From: FEN-1219 sp037445815
GTDB taxonomy: Bacteria; Pseudomonadota; Gammaproteobacteria; Steroidobacterales; Rariloculaceae
Length of the DNA: 18,171 nt
Assembly (NCBI GenBank): GCA_037445815.1
Contig: JBBIJV010000058.1
Span: forward strand, 1-18,171
Reading direction: 5' to 3'
Positions 6,518-13,781 of this stretch are shown here, one piece after another (the first letter of the stretch is position 1; the number at the start of each line of letters is the position of its first letter). The notes beneath the pieces were generated by a model. That model was not told the DNA's origin and searched no databases. It saw only the letters and a program-made list of their open reading frames with translations. The position numbers and the translations under genes were made by a program.

Positions 6518-7507
6518 TCAACCTTCGACGACGAAGCGCAATCTCTGGAGCAATTGGGCCTGCGGTGTGAGCACGTCGACGGTCCAGAGCCCCGTCGCAT
6601 CGGCCGGGAAGACCTGTTTGCGCGAGTATGCGCGAAACCCTTCGGCCCTGCCGCCGTGGATTTCGATCGGTATCCGCTCGCGCTCACCGTTGTGCCGCCA
6701 CTCGAAGACGACCTCCTGTGACAGCCCGGCCGGCGCGCGGATCGCGGCGAACGCGATGACGCCCTGCGCGAGGTCCTCGCTGCGAATGCGCCTCACCGGC
6801 TCGCCCGGCGTCAGGCCCTCGATCGTCTGCGTGACTCGCGCGTCGGTGACGGCGAGCCCGGCGGCCGGCACTTGCGCCCTGAGCTCCCAGAAGAGCAGCG
6901 GCACGACGACCATGCCTGCCATCCAGGCAAACCGCGTGCGCCAACGCGGCAGCGAGTACAGCGACAACGGCAGCGTCAGCAACAGCCACGCGCCGACGGC
7001 GAGCAACGACAGCGGCAAAGCGCGCTCGACGGGCACGAGCAGCACCATCGGCAACACGACGAGCGCCGAGATCCAACTGCAGAACGCGTGGAACGTCATG
7101 CGGCGCGCCGCCCGCGTCGCGATGAGCCGCTCGTACCACGGGTCCACGGTGCTCACGAGCGCCGCGCCCGCGACGAGACCCGTGAACACGATTTGCCCCG
7201 TGTCGCGCTGCGTCGCCGCGATCAGGAGCGGGAGGCAGAAGAACAAAATCTCCTGTTGCAGCGACTGACTCACGAAGTTGACGACGAAGTTTCCGGCGCG
7301 CGGCCGACGCCGCTCGAGCCGCCGCCGGACCCACGGCTCGATCAGGAGCCAAAACCAGCCGAGCAGCGCGAGCAGCGCGACGATGCGCGCGAGCTCCTCG
7401 CCGCGGCGCACGAGCAGGAAGCCGAGCCAGCCTGCCGCAAAGCTCGCGGCCGGCAACAGCCACGGGCAGCGGTTGGCGATGATGAACAGCCGCCGCAACA
7501 ACGCCAT
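6518..7507 (-). CDS. DUF5924 membrane protein with C-terminal DUF2914-like domain
   Basis: The product is 329 aa from ATG 7507, with AGGGA 11 nt upstream. A GTG at 7543 overlapping the previous stop (GTGA) is the alternative start. The N-terminal 210 residues hold about six or seven hydrophobic spans (for example 13-33, 41-57, 86-98, 107-119, 140-160, 167-182 and 194-207). Residues 220-329 form a soluble beta-rich domain, VTDARVTQTIEGLTPGEPV through FEWRHNGER to GLWTVDVL, typical of DUF2914 and probably extracytoplasmic. No enzymatic motif is visible. The role is unknown, but the position between an AI-2E-family permease and YqjD suggests envelope physiology. Confidence 0.8.
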   Translation of the reverse strand: MALLRRLFIIANRCPWLLPAASFAAGWLGFLLVRRGEELARIVALLALLGWFWLLIEPWVRRRLERRRPRAGNFVVNFVSQSLQQEILFFCLPLLIAATQRDTGQIVFTGLVAGAALVSTVDPWYERLIATRAARRMTFHAFCSWISALVVLPMVLLVPVERALPLSLLAVGAWLLLTLPLSLYSLPRWRTRFAWMAGMVVVPLLFWELRAQVPAAGLAVTDARVTQTIEGLTPGEPVRRIRSEDLAQGVIAFAAIRAPAGLSQEVVFEWRHNGERERIPIEIHGGRAEGFRAYSRKQVFPADATGLWTVDVLTPQAQLLQRLRFVVEG

Positions 7508-7539
7508 CGATCGACTCGTCCCTAAGCCGATAACCACCC

Positions 7540-8790
7540 TCACGCCTGGGTGCGCGCGGGACGTCCGCGCTCCCGGAACGGCACGCCGAGAACGTCGTGG
7601 ATGAAATAGCGCGAGACGGGCACGCCCAGCAGCATGCCCCAGAGACCGAACGCGTGATAGCCGACGTAGAGAATGATCAGCGTGAGCACGGGATTCAGCT
7701 TCAAGTGTCGGCCATAGATTAGCGGATTCAGCACGTAAGCCTCGATGGCGTGAATCACGATGACGAGCGCGACGGCCGCGAGCGACAGCCCCGGGCCTCC
7801 CGCGTTCAAGGCCACGAGAACGATCGGAGTCGTCGAGATGAACACACCGAGCACGGGCACAAAGCTACAGACGAACACGATCACGGACAACATCGCGACA
7901 AGCGGGATGCCGAGCAGCAGCATCCCCATCAGCGTCAGCACCGTGTTGACGACGGCGATTGCGGCCTGCGCCTCGATCGCGCGGCCCAGAAGTATTCCGA
8001 ACCGCGCGATCGGCGGCGCGGCTTCCTCGTAGAAGTCGCCGACACGCGACGTCCGGAGCCGGCTGATACCGGATTTGATGCGATTGAGATCGATCAAGAT
8101 CAGATAGCTGAACAGCAGCGCGAGCAGCGTCGTCGCCGTCGCGCGATACAACGCAACCGTGACCGTGGGCGCGTACTGGCGCACGCGCTGGAACTGCACG
8201 GCCATCACGGCGTTCAGCAGCAGCTGATCCTGGCGGTTGAAATACTCGGCGAGCGCCCCGGTCGGCTCCTCGGTGCTTTCCGCGGCCGCCGCGATCTCGG
8301 CCTCGGTTAGACCCAAGCGTTGGCGCTCGCCGATGAGCTCGAGCTCCACGATCTGCAGGCGCTCATCGGAGAGCGCGCTGCGCATGAAGCCGTTGATCGG
8401 CTCGCGCAGCGCCGGGTAATTGCGGACGATCTTGTTTTTCGTCTCGATCACCGTGAATTCTGTCGCGGGCAGGTTGTCGATCATCTGGTTGATCTGCGAG
8501 ACGACGCTCGGTACCACGAACGCCACGAACGACGCCAGCACGACCAGGAAACCGATGTAGACGACGGTGACGGCGACCCACTGCGGCAGCCTGAGCCGCC
8601 GCATGCCGATCTCGGAGAGCGGCACCGCAATGATCGCGAGCACGAACGTCAGGAACACCACCGCGAAGAAGTCCCGCAGCAGCCACAGAAGCAGGAACAG
8701 GATGACCCAAATGACGACGCGGCGGTTGCGCTGATAGAACTCGCTGAAGCTGAAAGCCGCCACGATGTGCCCGAGATCAAGCTGCGGCAA
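7540..8790 (-). CDS. AI-2E family transporter (TqsA/PerM-like permease)
   Basis: The product is 416 aa. Hydrophobic segments at about 25-58, 72-94 and 218-234, and four more from 274 to 391, surround a large soluble loop (95-210). That is the layout of the PF01594 family. Conserved signatures include FVPVLGVFIST (310-320) and NPLIYGRHLKLNPVLTL (355-371). Members export or exchange varied substrates: TqsA affects autoinducer-2, and others act as ion/proton antiporters. The family name is therefore not evidence for quorum sensing here. The start is TTG 8790 with no clear ribosome binding site; GTG 8763 would remove nine residues and is also possible. It follows the HDOD gene by 55 nt and overlaps a potential GTG start of the next gene. 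Confidence 0.9.
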   Translation of the reverse strand: MPQLDLGHIVAAFSFSEFYQRNRRVVIWVILFLLLWLLRDFFAVVFLTFVLAIIAVPLSEIGMRRLRLPQWVAVTVVYIGFLVVLASFVAFVVPSVVSQINQMIDNLPATEFTVIETKNKIVRNYPALREPINGFMRSALSDERLQIVELELIGERQRLGLTEAEIAAAAESTEEPTGALAEYFNRQDQLLLNAVMAVQFQRVRQYAPTVTVALYRATATTLLALLFSYLILIDLNRIKSGISRLRTSRVGDFYEEAAPPIARFGILLGRAIEAQAAIAVVNTVLTLMGMLLLGIPLVAMLSVIVFVCSFVPVLGVFISTTPIVLVALNAGGPGLSLAAVALVIVIHAIEAYVLNPLIYGRHLKLNPVLTLIILYVGYHAFGLWGMLLGVPVSRYFIHDVLGVPFRERGRPARTQA

Positions 8791-8845
8791 CGAAGCCGGG
8801 ACGGCTATGGTATCGGAGGCCGGCGGCCGGCGGCAGTACGGGGCG

Positions 8846-9751
8846 TCAAACGCCGAAGGCGATCGTCAAGAGACGCACGTCGACGTCGGCGGCGCGAATC
8901 AGCCAATCGAACGTCGGCTTGTCCATCGAAAGCGAGCCGAAGCTCGGCACCTTCGAATGGAATTCGGCATCCGCACACGCTTCTTCGCTCTGCTCGACGA
9001 GATAGTTCGCGACGGCCACGACGGAGGCCATCGTGGGCGGATCCGCGGCGGCCAGGCTCACGCTCAAGTGCTCGCCGACGGCGGCCGCGAGCTCCGGCGA
9101 GAGCTCCCACGTTTCGAGTACGGCGCGTCCCACGCGCGGGTGCCACGCCGCGAGCACCGATTGAAAGCCCGGGTCGCCGAGAATCGCCTCGGCGTCGTCC
9201 TCGGCCCGCATGAGGATGTAGAGCTTGCCGACCTCGTGCAGCAGGCCGGCAAGGAAGGCCTCGTCCGCATTCAACCTCGTGCGGACGCGCGCGAGCATGT
9301 GCGCGACGACGGCCGCGTGCACGCTGTGGCGCCAGACGGCCCCGACGGCGTCGTGCAGCAGCCGATGGCCGTAGCCGATGAAGACCTGCTGCGCGGCGAA
9401 AGACAGCGCGACGTTGCGCACCATCTTCTGGCCGAGCTGCGAAACGGCATCCTTCAAGCTCGTGATCGGCCGGCTTCCGCGGTAGAACATCGCGCTGTTC
9501 GCCACGCGGAGCATCCTTGCGGCAAGCGCGGGATCCGTGCCGATCAAGCGAGCGATCTCGCCGAGCGAGACGTCCTCCTCGGACAGCGCGCGCCGTATCT
9601 TCAGCGCCACTTCGGGCAGCGACGGCAGCTCGAGAGCGCCGCCCGAAAGCGAGCGCTCGAGCCGGTCGACGAGCGCGACGGTGGCGGTGCGCGCGTCGTT
9701 ATAGCCGCTGCCGAGCACGACGGTATCGGACTCTCTGAGCTGTTGCTTCAT
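8846..9751 (-). CDS. HDOD domain signalling protein
   Basis: The product is 301 aa from ATG 9751; an in-frame TTG ten codons earlier is less likely. The HDOD domain spans about 37-240. It opens with ELPSLPEVALKI, continues with GTDPALAARMLRVANSAMF (71-89) and ITSLKDAVSQLG, and holds the degenerate HD motif LLHEVGKLYIL, in which His172-Glu173 replaces His-Asp. HDOD proteins are usually not active phosphodiesterases and are tied to signalling and regulation of motility, competence or chemotaxis. No second output domain is present, only a C-terminal helical tail of about 50 residues. It heads the minus-strand series running to the paraoxonase-like gene. No strong ribosome binding site is visible. 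Confidence 0.87.
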   Translation of the reverse strand: MKQQLRESDTVVLGSGYNDARTATVALVDRLERSLSGGALELPSLPEVALKIRRALSEEDVSLGEIARLIGTDPALAARMLRVANSAMFYRGSRPITSLKDAVSQLGQKMVRNVALSFAAQQVFIGYGHRLLHDAVGAVWRHSVHAAVVAHMLARVRTRLNADEAFLAGLLHEVGKLYILMRAEDDAEAILGDPGFQSVLAAWHPRVGRAVLETWELSPELAAAVGEHLSVSLAAADPPTMASVVAVANYLVEQSEEACADAEFHSKVPSFGSLSMDKPTFDWLIRAADVDVRLLTIAFGV

Positions 9752-9789
9752 CGCGCGGAGTGACGGGGCGAACACCGGCAATATCGGCA

Positions 9790-9817
9790 GCGGCGGCCCG
9801 ATCTTTAGGGCCGCCGC
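9790..9817 (-). terminator. Strong GC hairpin after the DUF6607 gene, probable terminator
   Basis: GCGGCGGCCC and GGGCCGCCGC form a perfect 10-bp stem around an 8-nt loop, 13 nt past the DUF6607 stop and upstream of the HDOD start. The loop is A/T-rich, but no U-tract follows. It would separate the DUF3750-DUF6607 transcript from the HDOD series. Confidence 0.6.
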
Positions 9818-9830
9818 GCCACGCAGCTCA

Positions 9831-10943
9831 TCAGCGCAAATGGCGTGCGAAGGTGCTGCGGATCACCTCGGCGGCCTCCGCCGCGTCGTACGGCTCGCCG
9901 CCGTCGAGCCGCTCCGCGTACTCGAAGAGCGGCACGAACATCTCCTGCCCGTCGACCTCTTCGAGGTACTCGAACGTGTCGCGCTCGGCGTAGACGGCGT
10001 CCCAGGCGGCGCGCACGTCGCGCCAGAATGGCGCGGTCCGCTCCCAATACCGATCGCCGGCCGAGAAATCGAAATCGACGACGCGCTCGTACCGCGCGAC
10101 GCCGAGCTCGCGCGCCAGATACGGCGCCTCGCGATCGGGCTGCCCCTGCTCGTCGAGCACGAGCTTCAGGTTCTCCTCCTCCTGCACCCAGCCCGTCGGC
10201 GTCAGCGTGTGGCGGTTGATGCCCTCGAGGACGGAATAGTCGTTGCGCACCGTCGACTCGCGGCGCGGCAGCGGCCGTGCCGTTCGGCCGCTCGTCCAGG
10301 CCGAGTACGTGCCGTAGTGCTCCCATTCGCCGACCGACTCGTAACGCGGCGAGTCGTCGACCTGGAACACGGCTTGCGACCAGCGGCCGCGCACCTCGTC
10401 GGCCGTCAGCGTGCGGCGCACCCAGCGATTGCGGCCGACGAAGACGTGCAGGTCCGTGTCCTCGTAGGTCCAATCTTGCCGCCAATGCTTCTGCACGAAC
10501 GGGCCTTGCACCTTGCCGTCGCGGTCCGCGACGAACATCACCATGACGTGCTGCAAGCGGATGAACGCCCCCCGGTCCTCGACGACGTAGATGTACTCGG
10601 TGCCCCACGATTGATACGGCCGCGGCGGCGTGTAGCCCGGCGTGAAACCGACGGTCTCGAGGAAGTCGAACGTCGTGCGATAGCCGCCGGCCATGGCGAG
10701 GATCGCGCGCCGGTCGCGCTCGAACCTCGAGATGCCGGGCTCCTGGACGGCGCGCCAGGCCTCGCTCGGCTCGGTCGCGAGCGTCAGAGGCGCGCCGCGC
10801 GTCGTGCCGCCGCGGGGCTCCAGCGCGTCGCCTTCCTCGAACTGCCAGCTGAACGTGAATTGGCGGGGCTCCGCGTGAATCGTGGGCGCGAGCTCGACGA
10901 GCAGCGCGATGACGGCGACGAGCGCTGTGGCGAAAACGCGCAT
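9831..10943 (-). CDS. DUF6607 family exported protein
   Basis: The product is 370 aa with a Sec signal peptide (residues 1-24, ending TIHA). The start ATG 10943 is fixed by GGAGGAA five bases upstream, inside the end of the preceding gene. The mature protein has the traits of DUF6607: an early FTFSWQFEEGD-like segment, SWGTEYIYVVEDRG, GPFVQKHWRQDW, WVRRTLTADEVRG and a WEHYGTYSAW block. Many aromatic residues are spaced as in a beta-rich lipid- or ligand-binding protein. No catalytic motif is recognised and the function is not established. It begins two bases after the DUF3750 stop, so the pair is almost certainly co-translated. Confidence 0.78.
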   Translation of the reverse strand: MRVFATALVAVIALLVELAPTIHAEPRQFTFSWQFEEGDALEPRGGTTRGAPLTLATEPSEAWRAVQEPGISRFERDRRAILAMAGGYRTTFDFLETVGFTPGYTPPRPYQSWGTEYIYVVEDRGAFIRLQHVMVMFVADRDGKVQGPFVQKHWRQDWTYEDTDLHVFVGRNRWVRRTLTADEVRGRWSQAVFQVDDSPRYESVGEWEHYGTYSAWTSGRTARPLPRRESTVRNDYSVLEGINRHTLTPTGWVQEEENLKLVLDEQGQPDREAPYLARELGVARYERVVDFDFSAGDRYWERTAPFWRDVRAAWDAVYAERDTFEYLEEVDGQEMFVPLFEYAERLDGGEPYDAAEAAEVIRSTFARHLR

Positions 10944-10945
10944 GC

Positions 10946-11734
10946 CTATTCCTCCGCGAGCACGGCCGAGGCCGGCACGGGGCGCGGCCAGCCGAGCCGC
11001 CCGGCCATCGGCACTTTCAGAGACAGATCGAGAGGATCGACCCCGAACGTGAGCCCGAGAACGCTGAGCTCGACCCCCTCCTCGACGCCGGCGAGCGCGC
11101 CGAGCACGCCGTAGAGATTGAGCTGCACGCCCGTTCCGCTCGGCGACCAGGCGACGAAGCCGGGCCCCAGATAGTCCTTGCCGACCGCGTGCGCGGGCAG
11201 ATCGGCGCGCAGCTCGGGCGCCGCGCGCAGCACATGGGCAACGAACGTGTTCGAGTTCGGGCCGGGCCAGACGCGATATGTGTCGGCGTAGGGATAGCTC
11301 GCCACGGCTTGCTCGATGCGCACGATCATCTCGTCGACGCCGTCCCCGCGCCGCTCCGCCAGCAGCTCCGGCCGATTGCCGAACCAGCGCGAGTCGGGGG
11401 GCCGATGGTCGACGCTGACGGAGCTGCCCGTGCGCCGCAGCCGCCAGCCGTTGACCTCGTAGACCGTGAACTCGCTCGCGTGACGCGGCTTCACGGCAAT
11501 CCAGGTATGGACGCCGAAGTAGCCGCGCCAACGCACGGCGCGCGCCGCATAGACCTGAACGACAGGGTCCGGCGTCTTGGCGGGGTCCGGCGCGAGCCCG
11601 ACCGGCGCGCGGCTCGCGCTACGCCAGTCGCCGGCCGGCCCGGATTCGACGCGGTCGAGATACGCCGTTCCGAACAGGAACGGCGGAATCAACCACAGCC
11701 ATTTGGCGCTCGGACGTCGCATCCGAGCCAACAT
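10946..11734 (-). CDS. DUF3750 family protein
   Basis: The product is 262 aa from ATG 11734; ATG 11722 and TTG 11758 are alternatives, none with a strong ribosome binding site. One N-terminal hydrophobic segment (about 12-26) suggests a membrane anchor or signal. The domain is recognised from GDWRSASR, VVQVYAARAVRWRGYFGVHTWIAVKP (split over residues 58-83), FTVYEVNGW, SYPYADTYRVWPGPNSNTF and a C-terminal GLTFGVDPLDLSLKVP block. His76 and the PNSNTF segment look like conserved polar sites, and an NlpC/P60-like fold could be imagined, but that is speculation. Function is unknown. It is tightly coupled to the DUF6607 gene downstream. Confidence 0.82.
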   Translation of the reverse strand: MLARMRRPSAKWLWLIPPFLFGTAYLDRVESGPAGDWRSASRAPVGLAPDPAKTPDPVVQVYAARAVRWRGYFGVHTWIAVKPRHASEFTVYEVNGWRLRRTGSSVSVDHRPPDSRWFGNRPELLAERRGDGVDEMIVRIEQAVASYPYADTYRVWPGPNSNTFVAHVLRAAPELRADLPAHAVGKDYLGPGFVAWSPSGTGVQLNLYGVLGALAGVEEGVELSVLGLTFGVDPLDLSLKVPMAGRLGWPRPVPASAVLAEE

Positions 11735-11776
11735 AGACCGCACTCGAGCACTCGACAAGCGCCCGGCTCGGCGCCT

Positions 11777-12229
11777 TCAGTTCGGCTGATCTTTCTTCAG
11801 CTTGTAAACCGAGCTGCCGTAGTAGTCGATCATCGCCTTCTCGAGCGCGCGCACGTGCGAGCTCATGCGCTTCACGGCTTCGCCGTCGAGCTCGATGTGC
11901 TTGCGGCGGCGGTCCTTGCTGTCCGGGACGAGCTTCAACACTCCGCCCGGCTGCGCCTCGGCCGTCAGCGAATAGACGATCCTCGACACCGACGTGTACG
12001 GAATGCCGAGCTTGCTCGACAACGATTTCATCGAGTGCGGGCGGCCCTCGAGATTCGAGTCGATGACTTCGAGCGCGATCAGCACTTCGGCCATCGTGCC
12101 GTAGCGGCCCGTCTTGTAGATTGCCGTGAGCAACGCAATCGCCGCTTTGCGCGCGCCGTTGGAATCGAAGCGCTCTTTCGCAACCGTCTGCCGCAGCGGC
12201 GGAGCCGTCGACGTCATCTCCCTACTCAT
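11777..12229 (-). CDS. MarR-type winged-helix transcriptional regulator
   Basis: The product is 150 aa. ATG 12229 has GGAG at good distance; GTG 12235 and ATG 12217 are in frame too. The winged helix covers about 66-115, with helix pair MKSLSSKLGIPYTSVSRIV and a wing DSKDRRRKHIELDGEA. Helical segments before and after (25-60 and 116-145) would give the dimer interface, as in MarR proteins. MarR proteins usually repress themselves and a neighbour in response to small phenolic or lipophilic ligands; the adjacent co-directional putative porin is a natural candidate target. The C-terminus is basic (YKLKKDQPN). The ligand is unknown. Confidence 0.8.
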   Translation of the reverse strand: MSREMTSTAPPLRQTVAKERFDSNGARKAAIALLTAIYKTGRYGTMAEVLIALEVIDSNLEGRPHSMKSLSSKLGIPYTSVSRIVYSLTAEAQPGGVLKLVPDSKDRRRKHIELDGEAVKRMSSHVRALEKAMIDYYGSSVYKLKKDQPN

Positions 12230-12245
12230 GATCACTCCAAAGAAT

Positions 12246-12261
12246 CGGCGCGAGAGCGCCG
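12246..12261 (-). promoter_or_regulatory. GC hairpin with short T-rich tail in the marR-type leader
   Basis: CGGCGC and GCGCCG form a 6-bp stem with a four-base loop. On the minus strand it is followed by ATTCTTT and then the GGAG ribosome binding site. It could terminate porin transcripts or attenuate the regulator gene. Confidence 0.4.
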
Positions 12262-12273
12262 GGGGGGCGTGGA

Positions 12274-12303
12274 GTGTATTCGTGCACTCAAGAGCGTCTC
12301 AAC
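12274..12303 (-). promoter_or_regulatory. Candidate sigma-70 promoter for the MarR-type gene with overlapping inverted repeat
   Basis: TTGAGA (12303-12298) and TACACT (12279-12274) are separated by 18 bp. This is a good -35 and a fair -10, about 45 nt before the ATG. GAGTG-N8-CACTC (12273-12290) overlaps the -10 and spacer and could be an operator. Confidence 0.45.
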
Positions 12304-12391
12304 ACCGCACTGTTCGGTACGGACCCATGAGGTTTCTCCAGGTAGAAGGTGTCTGCGCCACCATCATTTGCGGCGAGTGTGTCATGCGTGC

Positions 12392-13618
12392 TCAGTAGTT
12401 GAACGTGACGTCGGCCTGGAGGCGGTCGAAGTCGTGCTCGTCGCCCGAATCGGCTCCTCGCTCGTTCGAAAAGTATCTGAGGCCGAGCACGAGCCGATCG
12501 CGCAAGCCGTAGTTGAACTCGACGACGTGACCTTTGCCGTCGGTGCCGCCGCCCGCGAAGTCGGAGTCCGTGAACGTGCCGACGACGGCGTCGGCCTCGA
12601 GGTCCTGATACGCGTAGCCGATTCGCCACGTGCGTGGTCCCGAGACTTCTCCGAAGCTGGCGCCGAGCGCGAAACCCGTATCGGCGCTTTGCGCCTCGGT
12701 GTTCACTACGTAGTCCGCGAAGAAGGCCAACGGCTTTTGCTTGATCGTCAAGCCGATCTCGCCGAAGAGCTCCGCGATGTTGAAGTCGTTCAAGTAATTG
12801 CCGCCGGCGTCGACGCGGTTGCCGGCCGCAGCGCCGTCGAAGAACGGCGTTTGCCCCTGCGTTTCGAGGTAGTCGTAATAGCCGGCGCCGGCCGTCACGC
12901 GCATGCCGCTCTCGAGCGTGCGGCGATAGCCGAATTGGCCGCCGAGCATGATCGAGTCGTCGGCCGCGCCGCGCTCCTCGACCCACATCCCGGCGTAGCT
13001 CGCGAACCAGTCGCCGCGCGCGTAGCGGACGGCGAGACCCTCGGGGTTCAGATCGCCGTCGTAAATCAGGTGGTGATTGCCGGGCCTAAAAAAGGGATTC
13101 GCCATCTTGCCGCCCGTGAGCGTGAGCTCGTCGGTCACGGCCCAGCTGAAGAACGCGCGGTCGACGCCGATCGGCTTGCGATCGAACCCCGAGTCGAGCG
13201 TCTGATTGGCCGAGATGGGGTCGTCGCCGCCCGTCGCGAGCGTCAGCCCGAGCCGCACGTTGCCGGCGACGTCGGCCGTGACGCCGAACCGGCCGCGGAT
13301 GCGCTGACGATGACGCTCCGCGACGGCCTCTTCGTCGATGGACTCGTGGCGGTAGCGCAGGTCGCCCGAGAAGCGGACGCCGGCCACGGCAGCCGTCTCG
13401 GCCCGCGGCTCGACGACGCGCGGCGCGGCTTGGGGAGCCTGCTCCTCCGGCGAAGCAACCTCCGAGGCAGCTCGCTCGAGCCGATCGAGGCGTTGCGTGA
13501 GGGCTGCGAGCTCGGCTCGCAAGGCGGCAATTTCTGCGGCGCCGCCGCGCTGCCCGGCGGCGGCCGTCGGCAACGTGAGGAACAGCGCGAGAAGGGCCAC
13601 GAAGGTCGCATTCCGCAT
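12392..13618 (-). CDS. Putative outer-membrane porin with N-terminal coiled coil
   Basis: The product is 408 aa from ATG 13618, with GGAG 8 nt upstream. There is a signal peptide (1-22, ending AAAG). A short coiled coil follows (26-52, IAALRAELAALTQRLDRLE) as in porins that bind or span the periplasm. The barrel starts at about 80 (VRFSGDLRYRHES) and runs as amphipathic strands to the C-terminal ADVTFNY, with an aromatic last residue as required for barrel assembly. Blocks such as FSWAVTDELTLTGGKMANPFF and LIYDGDLNPEGLAVRY match the putative porin family (Porin_5-like). The solute is unknown. It is divergent from mltF and 162 nt upstream of the MarR-type gene. Confidence 0.85.
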   Translation of the reverse strand: MRNATFVALLALFLTLPTAAAGQRGGAAEIAALRAELAALTQRLDRLERAASEVASPEEQAPQAAPRVVEPRAETAAVAGVRFSGDLRYRHESIDEEAVAERHRQRIRGRFGVTADVAGNVRLGLTLATGGDDPISANQTLDSGFDRKPIGVDRAFFSWAVTDELTLTGGKMANPFFRPGNHHLIYDGDLNPEGLAVRYARGDWFASYAGMWVEERGAADDSIMLGGQFGYRRTLESGMRVTAGAGYYDYLETQGQTPFFDGAAAGNRVDAGGNYLNDFNIAELFGEIGLTIKQKPLAFFADYVVNTEAQSADTGFALGASFGEVSGPRTWRIGYAYQDLEADAVVGTFTDSDFAGGGTDGKGHVVEFNYGLRDRLVLGLRYFSNERGADSGDEHDFDRLQADVTFNY

Positions 13619-13715
13619 CGAACTAACTCCATTTTTCTCGAGTGCACCGATTCAGTGCGATCGGCGGGCATAATGCGGCCCATCGGTTACAGCCGTATTA
13701 CAAAACGTCGCAGAG

Positions 13716-13727
13716 GATCGGCCGATC
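13716..13727. promoter_or_regulatory. 12-bp perfect palindrome in the porin-mltF divergent gap
   Basis: GATCGGCCGATC is self-complementary. It sits where the -35 of the mltF promoter should lie and upstream of the porin, so it could be an operator shared by both genes. Confidence 0.35.
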
Positions 13728-13744
13728 CCGTGAGGCGATCCCCG

Positions 13745-13750
13745 TATAAT
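13745..13750 (+). promoter_or_regulatory. Consensus -10 box for mltF
   Basis: A perfect TATAAT lies 32 nt before the TTG start at 13782. No matching -35 is visible at 17 bp, where half of the palindrome lies instead. An activator-dependent or weak promoter is likely. Confidence 0.5.
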
Positions 13751-13765
13751 CGGACCGTTACACGC

Positions 13766-13772
13766 AGGGGAG
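13766..13772 (+). promoter_or_regulatory. Ribosome binding site deciding the TTG start of mltF
   Basis: AGGGGAG is 9 nt before TTG 13782 and 15 nt before ATG 13788, favouring the TTG. Confidence 0.55.
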
Positions 13773-13781
13773 CGACCGCTA

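Noticed and set aside
7540..8790. Quorum-sensing (autoinducer-2) function from the AI-2E name
   Set aside because: The family contains exporters and antiporters of several kinds, and no luxS- or lsr-type gene is in view.
12356..12375. Possible porin terminator: 6-bp stem with a G-U pair and 8-nt loop
   Set aside because: Weak stem and no T-tract; not better than expected by chance in this composition.
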